A stretch of DNA of 64,000 nucleotides from CAIRTM01 sp963723235 (lineage in GTDB: Bacteria > Desulfobacterota > WTBG01 > CAIYCZ01 > CAIRTM01), in contig CAVRPV010000020.1 of the NCBI GenBank assembly GCA_963723235.1, positions 1 through 64,000 on the forward strand, in the 5' to 3' direction. Positions 40,632 through 50,384 of the stretch are shown here, in pieces. The translations under genes and the position numbers were made by a program. The notes under the pieces were generated by a model. It made no database searches. It worked only from the letters and a program-made list of their open reading frames with translations, and was not told the origin of the DNA. Every line of letters starts with the position of its first letter. The first letter of the stretch is position 1.

Positions 40632-42791
40632 TCAGGGCCGCAGACGCGAAACCTTCAGAACACCCTTAACCTTTTTGATTTCCTGAATCACCGCATCCAG
40701 CATAGCAAGACTGTTGATTTCAACGGTAAAAACACTGATAGCCTTTTTCTCAGGGGTTGTCCTGACACTTGCGTTCAGTATATTGGTTTCAGCACTGGCA
40801 ATTGATGAAGTAATCGATGCCAGCAAACCTTTTTTATCCTCACAGATTACCTCAATCGGCACAACCGCCACATGACGCGAGCACTCATCCCACTGTGCGT
40901 CGATAACGCGTTCAGGATCGGCCAGTTTGAGAAACGAGCAGTCACGGGCATGTACGGTTACACCCCTGCCCCGCGTGATAAACCCTTTGACTGCATCACC
41001 GTGAATGGGGTTGCAGCACTTGCCGAACCGGACAAGCAGGTCATCCATGCCCTGCACCAGCACCCCGAGATTATTTTTCCGCTCACGTGCCTTTACCGTA
41101 CGTTTTGAAGGTTCGGGCGCTGCAGGCTGTTCAGCCGGTTCATCAGGCATAACTTTATTGATGACCTGCCTAATGCCGATACGGCCCTGCCCGATTGCGG
41201 CCAGCAAATCATCAACATTCTTAACCTTATTTTTACCCATTTTTTCAACCAGCTGGCCATCCTTAAGCATTCGGGTAAAATTGAGCTTATGCTTGCGAAA
41301 CTCCTTTTCCCCGATTTCACGACCCAGGGCAATACTGCGCTCAAGTTCCTGCTGGCGTATCCAGTTTCTGATTTTCGTCCTTGCCCGGGATGTTTTAACG
41401 ATTTTAAGCCAGTCACGACTGGGATGATGGCCGGACTGGGTCAAAATTTCAACGACATCACCACTGTGGATTTCAGAGCGTAGCGGCACAATACCGTTAT
41501 TGACTTTGGCACCCACGCAGCGGTTGCCGACATCAGTATGAATGCAGTAGGCAAAATCTATGGGAGTAGCCCCTTTGGGGAGTTCGACTACCTCTCCGGC
41601 AGGCGTAAAGGCAAAAACCTCATCCGGGAATACCTCAACCCTGAATGCATCTAAAAACTCTCGCGAATCGTTCATCTCCTTCTGAGATTCAAGAATATTC
41701 TGCAGCCAGGTAAAGCGCTGATCATCCTTCTGTTCGATCGTACTGCCTTCTTTGTATTTCCAGTGAGCGGCGATACCATGTCTGGCCACCCGATCCATAT
41801 CCCCTGTTCTGATCTGTATCTCAATGCGCTGCCCGTATGGACCGATTACGATCGTATGCAGCGACTGATACATATTAGTCTTAGGCAATGAAATATAGTC
41901 CTTGAAGCGTCCGGGAACCGGCTTCCACAAAGCATGGATAATACCCAGCACCTCGTAGCACTCCGGCCGCTCCTCCACAATAATGCGGAACGCGGTTAAG
42001 TCATATATCTGGCTGAAATCAAGGTTCTGCGTCTGCATTTTGCTGTAAATGCTGAATAGATGCTTATGCCGACCGGTAATACTTGCCTTAATGCCTGACT
42101 GGGCAAGCTTGGATTCAATAATCCCGATTACCTCATTGACATAGCGTTCGCGCTGCTCAGATGAACGCGCAAGATTGTCCCTGATTTCGTTATACATCTC
42201 AGCATGCGTATAGCGCAAGGACAGGTCTTCCAACTCGCGTTTCACAACATAGAGCCCCAGGCGGCTGGCGAGCGGAGCATAAATATCAAGTGTCTGCCTG
42301 GCGGTTCGCTCCTGCTTCTCTACAGGCATGTATTCAAGTGTGCGCATATTATGCATGCGGTCAGCCAGTTTGATCAAAAGCACGCGTATGTCTTTCGACA
42401 TGGCCAGTATCATTTTACGAAAGTTATCTGCGTGTGTGTCCTTTTTGCGACCACTTGTAATTTTACTGATTTTCGTCACACCGTCGACCAGAAAGGCGAC
42501 TTCATCGCCGAACATGGCCCGGATCTCATCAAGGGTCGCATACGTATCCTCAACGGTATCATGCAGCAATCCCGTTACTACGGTGTACACATCAAGGTTG
42601 AGATCGGCCAGGATCTTGGCCACGGACAGCGGATGGTTCAAATACGGTTCACCCGACATACGGGTTTGCCCCTGATGAACTTTTGCGGAAAAAACATAGG
42701 CCCGGCTGATCAGACCAAGATCAGCCTCGGGGAAATACGAGGTCACCTGTTCAATGATATCATTTATGCGGACTATCTTTGACTCAGCCAT
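40632..42791 (-). CDS. rel: Bifunctional (p)ppGpp synthetase/hydrolase Rel
   Basis: A 719-residue RelA/SpoT homologue. The HD hydrolase domain is intact (VTGLLHDTVEDTYATLDEI). The synthetase domain shows PGRFKDYISLPKTNMYQSLH. A TGS domain (VFAFTPAGEVVELPKGATPI then DFAYCIHTDVG) and a C-terminal ACT domain (ASITSSIASAETNILNASVR) follow. Both catalytic domains appear active, so it should make and degrade the stringent-response alarmone. The start at 42791 (MAESKIV) is chosen by family; the open frame begins nine codons earlier. It is 48 bases after proS. Confidence 0.95.
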   Translation of the reverse strand: MAESKIVRINDIIEQVTSYFPEADLGLISRAYVFSAKVHQGQTRMSGEPYLNHPLSVAKILADLNLDVYTVVTGLLHDTVEDTYATLDEIRAMFGDEVAFLVDGVTKISKITSGRKKDTHADNFRKMILAMSKDIRVLLIKLADRMHNMRTLEYMPVEKQERTARQTLDIYAPLASRLGLYVVKRELEDLSLRYTHAEMYNEIRDNLARSSEQRERYVNEVIGIIESKLAQSGIKASITGRHKHLFSIYSKMQTQNLDFSQIYDLTAFRIIVEERPECYEVLGIIHALWKPVPGRFKDYISLPKTNMYQSLHTIVIGPYGQRIEIQIRTGDMDRVARHGIAAHWKYKEGSTIEQKDDQRFTWLQNILESQKEMNDSREFLDAFRVEVFPDEVFAFTPAGEVVELPKGATPIDFAYCIHTDVGNRCVGAKVNNGIVPLRSEIHSGDVVEILTQSGHHPSRDWLKIVKTSRARTKIRNWIRQQELERSIALGREIGEKEFRKHKLNFTRMLKDGQLVEKMGKNKVKNVDDLLAAIGQGRIGIRQVINKVMPDEPAEQPAAPEPSKRTVKARERKNNLGVLVQGMDDLLVRFGKCCNPIHGDAVKGFITRGRGVTVHARDCSFLKLADPERVIDAQWDECSRHVAVVPIEVICEDKKGLLASITSSIASAETNILNASVRTTPEKKAISVFTVEINSLAMLDAVIQEIKKVKGVLKVSRLRP

Positions 42792-42839
42792 GATACCTGA
42801 CACCTGCACCCCTGACACGCTGACGGCCCGGCTGCGCGA

Positions 42840-44552
42840 CTACAGCTTCGACAATGCTTCCAACACCTTTCCAACAGTGTCACCGATTGCGACCTGCACC
42901 TGCTCACCGTTTTTACGCCACTTTATATCAATTAAGCCATCCTGCACTGCATTGCGGCCAACGGTCACACGAAGGGGTATACCGATAAGGTCAGCATCCT
43001 TAAACTTAATGCCGGGCCGCTCGTCGCGATCGTCAAGCAACACGTCTGCCCCGTGTCCAAGAAGCGCTTCATACAGATTCACGGCAACATCATTTTGCTG
43101 CGCATCAGTCGGGTTAACCAGAACAATCAACACGGAAAACGGCGCAATCGGGACAGGGAATATTATCCCGTCCTTGTCATGTGACTGCTCGATAGCCGCG
43201 GCCACTGTACGCCCGACCCCGATTCCGTAACAACCCATCACCATCGGGTGCGACTTCCCCTGGGCATCAAGGAACTCCGCATGCATGGCAGTGCTGTACT
43301 TGGTGCCGAGCTTGAATATATGCCCCACTTCAATGCCGCGGGTAGTCGTGAGTGCCTGCGCACAGCGTGGGCAGGCATCACCCTCGACAGCAAGCCGGAT
43401 GTCGGCAAAGGCATCAACCTTAAAGTCGCGGCCGATGTTGACATTCACTATGTGCACATCACATTCGTTGCCGCCGGCGACCATATTCGTAATTCCTTTA
43501 AGACCATTGTCTGCAATAATGCGGACATCCCGCAAGCCTGCCGGTCCGGCAAAGCCCCGGGGAGCACCGGTGACACGTTCAATCAAGGCTTCATCAGCCA
43601 GAACAAGTTCACTGCATTTTAGATAATTTTTAAGCTTGATTTCATTGATATCATGATCCCCTCGCACCAGCGCGGCTACTGCCCCGGACCCGGTATCAAA
43701 AATCAGTGTTTTTATGACCGCAGCAGGCTCAACTTTTAAAAACGAACACACCTCGTCAATCGTCCGCACATTCGGTGTGGCCACGCGTTCAAGCACGCCA
43801 AACTGATCCGGGCTCGATTCGCAAACATCAGGCGCGAGTATCTCCGCCTTCTCAGTGTTCGCAGCGTACTCACACGAAGTGCAGGTAACAATCATATCCT
43901 CACCAGTATCAGCCAGCACCATGAACTCATGCGAAAAGCTGCCGCCGATCGGTCCGCTGTCAGCCTCCACTGCCCTGAAACTCAGGCCCAGACGGGCAAA
44001 AATATTCGTATACGCAGCAAACATTTTCATGTAGCTCCGCTCGGCTCCAGCCTCATCGACATCAAAACTGTAGGCATCCTTCATTATGAATTCCCGCGCG
44101 CGCATAACCCCGAAGCGAGGACGGATTTCATCCCGAAACTTAATATGAATCTGATAGAGATTGACGGGCAGCTGCTTATAGGATGAGATCAGCCCCCGTA
44201 CAACATCCGTTATGACTTCTTCATGTGTGGGCCCCAGGCAAAACTCGCGTTCATTCCGGTCCTTCAGGCGCACAAGCTCCTTGCCGTATACATTCCAGCG
44301 CCCGCTTTCATGCCACAGCTCGGCAGGCTGCACAAACGGCAGCGTCAACTCAAGCGCGCCAGCCCGATTCATTTCCTCGCGCACGATCTGTGCGGTTTTT
44401 TGCAGCACACGCTCTCCCAGCGGCAGGGTGGCATATATTCCTGCTGCCAGTTTGCGAATCATGCCTGAACGCAGCATCAGTTGATGGCTGATGACTTCAG
44501 CCTCCGCCGGAACCTCGCGCAAGGTCGGTATAAGAAACTGGGTATAACGCAT
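42840..44552 (-). CDS. proS: Prolyl-tRNA synthetase
   Basis: A 570-residue class II synthetase of the bacterial type with an editing insertion. It begins RYTQFLIPTLREVPAEAEVI. Motif 2 is seen around FRDEIRPRFGVMRAREFIMK, followed by DAYSFDVDEAG. The insertion domain lies between about residues 225 and 400. Motif 3 is MGCYGIGVGRTVAAAIEQSH. The anticodon-binding domain ends the protein. Gap to ispG is 39 bases, to rel 48 bases: a three-gene unit ispG-proS-rel. Confidence 0.96.
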   Translation of the reverse strand: MRYTQFLIPTLREVPAEAEVISHQLMLRSGMIRKLAAGIYATLPLGERVLQKTAQIVREEMNRAGALELTLPFVQPAELWHESGRWNVYGKELVRLKDRNEREFCLGPTHEEVITDVVRGLISSYKQLPVNLYQIHIKFRDEIRPRFGVMRAREFIMKDAYSFDVDEAGAERSYMKMFAAYTNIFARLGLSFRAVEADSGPIGGSFSHEFMVLADTGEDMIVTCTSCEYAANTEKAEILAPDVCESSPDQFGVLERVATPNVRTIDEVCSFLKVEPAAVIKTLIFDTGSGAVAALVRGDHDINEIKLKNYLKCSELVLADEALIERVTGAPRGFAGPAGLRDVRIIADNGLKGITNMVAGGNECDVHIVNVNIGRDFKVDAFADIRLAVEGDACPRCAQALTTTRGIEVGHIFKLGTKYSTAMHAEFLDAQGKSHPMVMGCYGIGVGRTVAAAIEQSHDKDGIIFPVPIAPFSVLIVLVNPTDAQQNDVAVNLYEALLGHGADVLLDDRDERPGIKFKDADLIGIPLRVTVGRNAVQDGLIDIKWRKNGEQVQVAIGDTVGKVLEALSKL

Positions 44553-44591
44553 GCTGTCTCCTTCTCACAGGGCCGTGTGGCACCCGAGTCG

Positions 44592-45690
44592 TTAATGTTT
44601 TTTCTTTAAGCCGTCCGCATCTGATACGGTCTCACGCTCAAGCAATTCAAGCTCACGCAGGAACTCCTCCAACACATGATCCTGAGGGCACGTTTTCACA
44701 ATCCGGCCTTTCTTGAATATTACGCCACGGTTGCGGCTGCCGGCAATACCGATATCAGCCTCGCGCGCCTCACCGGGCCCGTTGACCTCGCAGCCCATAA
44801 CGGCAACCGTGATGGGCGCGCGACTGCGGCCCAAACGTTTTTCAACCTGGCTCGCCAGCCTCACAACATCAATCTGTCGACGGCCGCAGGTTGGACAGGA
44901 AATAAGTTCAGGGCCGCGCCGGCGCAGTCCCAGACACTGCAATATCGCAAAACCAGCCCGAACCTCTTCAACCGGGTCTGCCGAAAGAGAAACCCGCAGC
45001 GTGTCACCGATACCTTCATGCAGCAGAACCCCCAGGCCGATTGCCGACTTTATGGTACCTGAAAACAGCGTTCCCGCCTCAGTCACTCCGATATGCAGCG
45101 GATAGCGCGTTTTTTTCGAAACCAGCCGATAAGCGTCGATTGTTGTAAGCACATCCGCAGACTTGATTGAGATCTTAATCTGGTCAAAACCCATACGCTC
45201 AACCAGCTCAACATTGCGCAACGCGCTTTCCGCTAAGGCTTCAGCACAGGGGGAACCGTACTTTTTTAAAATGTCCTTTTCAAGAGAGCCTCCATTAATG
45301 CCGATCCTGATCGGCACACAGCGCTTCCTGGCCGCATCAACCACCTGACGTACGCGGCTGGCAGCTCCGATATTGCCGGGATTGATACGCAATCCATGCA
45401 CCCCCGCTTCCAGACTCTGCAGCGCAAGCCGGTGGCTGAAATGAATATCGGCAATGACAGGAATGCGAGCGGCCTTGACTATTGCTAGTCAAGGCTGCAA
45501 CAGCCTTTTCATCCGGCACGGCAACACGCACAATATCACATCCGGCACGCTCAAGCCGCCTGATCTGGCGTATGGTCGCAGCAGCATCCCGGGTATCAGT
45601 ACTGGTCATGGACTGCACGCTCACCGGGGACTTCCCACCCACCGGTACATTGCCGACCATGATTGTCTTCGTATGTCTGCGCTTTTTCAT
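44592..45690 (-). CDS. ispG: 4-hydroxy-3-methylbut-2-enyl diphosphate synthase (frameshifted)
   Basis: The [4Fe-4S] enzyme that makes HMBPP in the MEP isoprenoid pathway. The N-terminal part reads VGNVPVGGKSPVSVQSMTST, and the C-terminal part holds the cluster ligands: LISCPTCGRRQIDVV and VMGCEVNGPGEAREADIGIA. A shift near 45485, at the sequence CTATTGCTAGTCAAGG, joins ALTSNSQGR-type reading to the rest. Total about 365 residues, the usual bacterial length. The ATG at 45690 follows AGGAG with 8-base spacing. Its presence means isoprenoid precursors come from the MEP route. Confidence 0.92.
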
Positions 45691-45763
45691 ACTGAAGGCT
45701 CCTGCCACGCCAAATCCGCACTGCAGGACATGCGGTTTACCTGAACGCTTCCGCGCGGCACAA

Positions 45764-46679
45764 TCATACCATTAAACTGCCAACGACCTGTTCGAGCCGT
45801 TCAAAGCCATGCTCGGACATGTACGCCTCAATCCCGGCCACGATGCTTGCAGGAATTGAGGGATCAACAAAAAGTCCCGTGCCGACCTGAACTGCACAGG
45901 CCCCGGCAATCAAGAACTGGAGGGCGTCATCTGGCATTCATAATGCCTCCCAGACCAATAACCGGGATACGTACCGCTTGACACACCTGCCAGACCATGC
46001 GAACGGCAATCGGGCGGATCGCCGGCCCGGAAAGACCACCGGTTATGTTGGCGAGAACAGGCCTGCGGGTTGCAGGATCAATCACCATACCGGTCAGGGT
46101 ATTAATAAGCGAAACCGCGTCCGCCCCACCCTGCTCAACGCTGCGTGCTATCAGCGCAATATCGGCTACATTGGGAGTCAGCTTGACAATCAGCGGCAAA
46201 CGGGTAACCGATCGTATGCGCGCGGTAATCTCTCCAGCCATGCGCGCATCAGTACCGAAGGAAATACCGCCCTGTTTAATGTTCGGACATGAGATATTGG
46301 CTTCAAGCGCAGAAATGCCCTCAACCGCCGAAAGACGCTTAGCGAGTTCAACGTACTGTTCAACTGTATTGCCGTAAAAATTAACGATTACCGGCGTTGA
46401 ACCCGTGCGCAACAAGGGCATTTTTTCGGCAATAAACACCTCAAAACCGACATTTTGCAACCCAATCGCATTCAACATACCCGAAGGAGTTTCAATAATC
46501 CGGGGCACTGGATTGCCAGCCGAAGGCAGCAACGAGATGCCCTTGGTGATCAAAGCCCCAAGGACGCTGTTGTCGATCAGGGATGCATATTCCTGGCCAT
46601 ACCCAAAGGTTCCGGAAGCAGCCATGACCGGATTCTTTAAATTCAGCGAGCCGATTCGTGTTGAGATGTCAGGTTTCAC
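45764..46679 (-). CDS. pyrD: Dihydroorotate dehydrogenase, class 1B-like (one frameshift)
   Basis: About 304 residues. The FMN-binding barrel begins NPVMAASGTFGYGQEYASLI. The catalytic cysteine region is ANISCPNIKQGGISFGTDA, characteristic of class 1B, which normally pairs with PyrK and uses NAD. The shift near 45930 separates GLGGIMNA from DALQFLIAGACAVQVGTGLF, and the protein stops at 45764. It uses a GTG start at 46679 with a weak ribosome-binding site. No pyrK is adjacent; the upstream neighbour is on the other strand. It oxidises dihydroorotate in pyrimidine synthesis. Confidence 0.9.
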
Positions 46680-46930
46680 GGCCGATCACCAATGCGTGTA
46701 CCCGCCTGCTGGCACACCGGGACTGCTTTCGAGTTCATAGTATGTTTGCTGCATCAGCGTTAAAAATATACTCTAATTGCGCATTCCCGTCTACAATCTT
46801 TTCATTTTCAGCCCTCTCGCCTTTGCGAATACGATACCAGATACCGTTCATAACATCCTTGACGCCTGCGTTTAAGGTTGCTAATCTGCAGAAATAAAAA
46901 CAAAGCGATAGGCACAGGCATGAAGTGATC

Positions 46931-47524
46931 ATGGAGAACCCGCAAATGCCGATTGAAATCACCTCCCCAATGAACCCCGCCTGCATTGAGCAACTGCACA
47001 GCGGTGATCCGGTACTGATCACCGGCATACTCTATGTTGCGCGCGATGCGGCCCATAAACGAATTATTGAAACTATGGAGAGCGGGCAACAGCTTCCCTT
47101 TGAAATTGCCGGCCAAACCATCTACTATATGGGTCCGTCACCGGCACGATCCGGCCACTGTATCGGGTCTGCCGGCCCCACAACCAGCGGACGCATGGAT
47201 GCCTATACCCTGCGTCTGCTTGAAGCCGGACTGTGCGTCATGATCGGCAAAGGCCCCCGCTCGCATGAAGTAAAAACGGCCATACAACGCTGCCGCGCTG
47301 TATATTGTGCGGCACCTGGCGGAGCCGGAGCCCTGCTTTCAAAATGCATCCGCCGCAACGACGTTATCGCCTATCCAGAGCTTGGAGCCGAGGCCCTGCG
47401 CCGGATTGAGGTTGAACTTTTTCCGGCAATCGTTATTAATGATATATACGGCGGCGACCTGTATGAATCCGGCCGGGCGCTGTTCGCGCAAGAACCCTAC
47501 TGCACGAACGACACAACCAGATAA
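46931..47524 (+). CDS. Fe-S fumarate/tartrate hydratase beta subunit
   Basis: A 197-residue protein matching the C-terminal (beta) half of class I fumarase or L(+)-tartrate dehydratase. Family features are LHSGDPVLITGILYVARDAA, YMGPSPARSGHCIGSAGPTT and RTDAYTL-like SGRMDAYTLRLLEAGL, with AAPGGAGALLSKCIRR later. In two-subunit enzymes the alpha subunit carries the [4Fe-4S] site and is usually just upstream. Here no alpha gene is visible. ATG at 46931 or GTG at 46925 could start it. It interconverts fumarate and malate when paired. Confidence 0.88.
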   Translation: MENPQMPIEITSPMNPACIEQLHSGDPVLITGILYVARDAAHKRIIETMESGQQLPFEIAGQTIYYMGPSPARSGHCIGSAGPTTSGRMDAYTLRLLEAGLCVMIGKGPRSHEVKTAIQRCRAVYCAAPGGAGALLSKCIRRNDVIAYPELGAEALRRIEVELFPAIVINDIYGGDLYESGRALFAQEPYCTNDTTR

Positions 47525-47677
47525 CAACCGGACATGAATCGGCAGAAGGTTTGCCGGTTAAATCATGCAACGCAATCAGCGTTGCACCACCCGGCCCTGC
47601 AACGATAAAAAGGCATGAAGGAGTTCTACGGAAACAAATGGACTCCGCTATGGTGCAAGGCGTTGTAATGACAGGAA

Positions 47678-48895
47678 CTACAAAGTCGAACCGCGGGCAA
47701 TCACGACGATACCCGATTCAGTAACAGTGAAAGTGCGGGCATCACGTTCAAGATTGCAACCGATCTCAGTGCCGTCGGGAACCACAACTTGCTTATCAAT
47801 AATTGCATTCCGAATGGTGCAATCCCGCCCGATAGTCACATTGTCAAGAATAATTGAGCCTCTCACGGTCGAATACTGGTTCACGGTCACATTGGGTGAA
47901 AGGATGGAATTGCTGATATGCGCGCCCCGTACGTAACAGCCCTTGGATATCATTGAATCCGCAACCATGCCGTACAGCGTATTGTTACGCTCTTCAAAAC
48001 CGGTAATCCTGGCAGAGGGGGCCTGCTTTTCAAATGTATAGATCGGCCATTTTTTATCATGCAGCTGTATACCCGCCTCATCGGTTAAAAGATCAAGATT
48101 TGCTTCATAGTATGCTTCAATGGTCCCGACGTCTTTCCAATAGGCCGGCCTGCCGGTGGCAGGATCAGTATGGGAATAGGCAAATATACGATCATCCTTG
48201 AGCATTGAAGGGATAATATTCTTGCCGAAATCATGCTCCGTGTCAGCCTGCCTGGCATTTTCAATCAAACGCTTAACCAGCACATCGGTATTAAAAATAT
48301 AAACACCCATGTTAACCAGTATTCTATCAGACGTGCCGGGAATGGTTTTTGGTTTTTCAGGCTTCTCCTGAAAGCCCTTGATACGTTGTGTCCGGTCAAT
48401 CTGAAGCACGCCGAAATGGCATGATTGCGATGCGGGAACCTCATAGGTCGCAATGGTTAAATCAGCCTTTTTCTTAAGGTGTTCCTCAATCATCGGGCGG
48501 TAGTCCATTTTGTATATATGGTCGCCCGAAAGCACCAGTACCAGATCGGGCCGCTCCTGCTGCAGGGTATAAAAATTCTGATAAATGGCATCCGCCGTAC
48601 CCTTGTACCAGGTCTCATTTATGCGCTGTTGCGCATGGATAATGTAGACAAATTCACCGACACGACTGCTAAGAAAATTCCAGGCCCTTTGAATGTGTCT
48701 GTCGAGCGACAGGGACTTATACTGAGCGAGGATGTATATTTTGCGGATATCGGAATTGATACAATTGCTGATGGTGAAATCAATAATACGGTGGGTTCCG
48801 CCGAACGGCACTGCCGGTTTGGCACGGTCGCGGGTCAGCGGATAGAGCCGTTCCCCCTTGCCTCCGGCCATTATCATTGCGAGAACTTTTTTCAT
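47678..48895 (-). CDS. glgC: Glucose-1-phosphate adenylyltransferase
   Basis: A 405-residue ADP-glucose pyrophosphorylase, the regulated step of glycogen synthesis. N-terminal nucleotide loop AMIMAGGKGERLYPLTRDRA, then KPAVPFGGTHRIIDFTISNC. FYTLQQERPDLVLVLSGDHI and PAYWKDVGTIEAYYEANLDL follow, and a C-terminal beta-helix with hexapeptide-like repeats binds allosteric effectors. Its ATG overlaps the stop of the upstream response regulator gene by four bases (ATGA), so the two are translationally coupled. No other glg gene is in the window. Confidence 0.95.
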   Translation of the reverse strand: MKKVLAMIMAGGKGERLYPLTRDRAKPAVPFGGTHRIIDFTISNCINSDIRKIYILAQYKSLSLDRHIQRAWNFLSSRVGEFVYIIHAQQRINETWYKGTADAIYQNFYTLQQERPDLVLVLSGDHIYKMDYRPMIEEHLKKKADLTIATYEVPASQSCHFGVLQIDRTQRIKGFQEKPEKPKTIPGTSDRILVNMGVYIFNTDVLVKRLIENARQADTEHDFGKNIIPSMLKDDRIFAYSHTDPATGRPAYWKDVGTIEAYYEANLDLLTDEAGIQLHDKKWPIYTFEKQAPSARITGFEERNNTLYGMVADSMISKGCYVRGAHISNSILSPNVTVNQYSTVRGSIILDNVTIGRDCTIRNAIIDKQVVVPDGTEIGCNLERDARTFTVTESGIVVIARGSTL

Positions 48896-49266
48896 GTCCG
48901 GACGTTTTTTTTCGCGAGCACTTCGCGAATGGTTGCCTTCAGGGTATCAAGGTCGTATGATTTTACCACATAGGCATCAGCAGCCCAGCTCATAAAATCA
49001 TCCTTATACGTTGAATAGGCGGAATTAATAATGATAGGAATATTTTTATTCAACTCTATAATTTTTCCGATCGCTTCCAGCCCGTCCATCCTCGGCATGC
49101 GGATATCGAGAAGAACGACATCAGGATTTTCTGCTGCGACCTTTTCAAGGCATTCCTTACCGTCACGCGCGAGTATAGTCTGATATCCCTCGTCAATGAG
49201 TTCCTGCTCATACAAGAAACGGACGTTTTCTTCATCATCGACGATTAAAACTTTTTCACCGGCCAT
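48892..49266 (-). CDS. Single-domain response regulator coupled to glgC
   Basis: A 124-residue receiver domain: acidic pair in KVLIVDDEENVRFLYE, phospho-Asp near residue 52 in DVVLLDIRMPRMDGLEA, Ser/Thr switch in IIINSAYSTYKDD and Lys in YVVKSYDLDTL. No output domain. The ATG at 49266 follows AGGAGG with nine-base spacing; the ATG at 49275 is too close to it. It overlaps glgC by four bases. A partner kinase is not in the window. Confidence 0.92.
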   Translation of the reverse strand: MAGEKVLIVDDEENVRFLYEQELIDEGYQTILARDGKECLEKVAAENPDVVLLDIRMPRMDGLEAIGKIIELNKNIPIIINSAYSTYKDDFMSWAADAYVVKSYDLDTLKATIREVLAKKNVRT

Positions 49267-49399
49267 GATGCGCATCCTCCTGTATAATAGACTTTAGTTC
49301 GGAAGCCCCGAAAAATAAATCATGCTTTGAAACTCAATACAAAATACAATAAACCGATTCTGAAATCTATCAAAGTACAAACATACGGCTATTCAACCG

Positions 49400-50380
49400 T
49401 CACACTTCAGCAAGCAGGTTCGCGTAATATGTAACTGTCTCTGCCAGTGCATCTTCAAGGCCATAAACCGATTGCCACCCGAGCAAACGTCCGGCCTTAT
49501 CATTGGATAGGTACTGGTCCTTGATCTCGCCGTGTGCCTCGTTGAGTACCCGCACCGGATGATCCGGCTTGCTCATCACTGCAAGAATTGCTTTTGTCAT
49601 CTCAAGTACGCTGATACGCAGACCACTACTGAAGTTAAAAGCCTCGCCGAAAAGGGATTTCCCCTCCATGTTTTCAGCCAGCATCACATAGGCATTGACC
49701 GCATCCCTGACATAAAAATAATCACGCACCAGTGTACCGTCGCTGCGAATCACAACCGGTTCGCCCTTTAATACCCAGGTTATGATTCCCGGTATCAACC
49801 GGTTAAGGTTTGTATCCCCGGGACCGTAAATATTGCCGCAGCGTGTTATGCATACGGGCAGTCCATAGGTATTATAGTAGGTGTATGCCAGCAAATCCGT
49901 ACAGCTCTTGGAAACATCATAGGGATGGCTTCCCTGCAGAGGGGCTTCCTCGGTATAGGGGAGTATTGCCTGATCACCGTAGGCCTTATCACTTGATGCG
50001 ACCACAACACGCTTAACAACGGAAGAGTGCACACGGCAGGCTTCCAACAGGTTCCAGGTACCCCTGATATTGGTTTCAAACGTTGCCAGCGGGCTGCGGT
50101 TGCCGACCCCTACCTGGGTCTGCGCGCCCAGATGAAAAACCGTGTCGATATCGTACTCATTCAATGTGCGCTCCAGCAGGGCATAGTCCTCAAGCGCGCC
50201 GGCAACCGTAACGATACGATCACCGAGACGACAACGGGAAAAATTTGACTGCGGTACGCAATCGCGAACCAACCCGACAATAAAAGCCCCGCGCTCCAAC
50301 AACTGCTCTGCAAGCCAGTAGCCCACAAACCCCGTAATTCCGGTAATAAAAACACGTTTGCCAGACCAAAACACACTCAT
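49400..50380 (-). CDS. rfbG: NAD-dependent sugar-nucleotide dehydratase, probably CDP-glucose 4,6-dehydratase
   Basis: A 326-residue extended short-chain dehydrogenase. The NAD loop is KRVFITGITGFVGYWLAEQL (TGxxGFxG). The active site is SHPYDVSKSCTDLLAYTYYN (YxxxK), and ITRCGNIYGPGD is typical for sugar-nucleotide epimerases and dehydratases. Adjacent RfbF supplies CDP-glucose, which supports the CDP-glucose 4,6-dehydratase assignment, although it is about 30 residues shorter than classical RfbG. It opens the route to CDP-3,6-dideoxy or 6-deoxy sugars. Start overlaps the rfbF stop region by a few bases. Confidence 0.82.
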   Translation of the reverse strand: MSVFWSGKRVFITGITGFVGYWLAEQLLERGAFIVGLVRDCVPQSNFSRCRLGDRIVTVAGALEDYALLERTLNEYDIDTVFHLGAQTQVGVGNRSPLATFETNIRGTWNLLEACRVHSSVVKRVVVASSDKAYGDQAILPYTEEAPLQGSHPYDVSKSCTDLLAYTYYNTYGLPVCITRCGNIYGPGDTNLNRLIPGIITWVLKGEPVVIRSDGTLVRDYFYVRDAVNAYVMLAENMEGKSLFGEAFNFSSGLRISVLEMTKAILAVMSKPDHPVRVLNEAHGEIKDQYLSNDKAGRLLGWQSVYGLEDALAETVTYYANLLAEV

Positions 50381-50384
50381 AGTA

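Noticed and set aside
46686..46754. 22-codon ORF just upstream of pyrD on the minus strand
   Set aside because: No ribosome-binding site, no attenuator-like hairpin, no repeated regulatory codons; chance ORF is likely.
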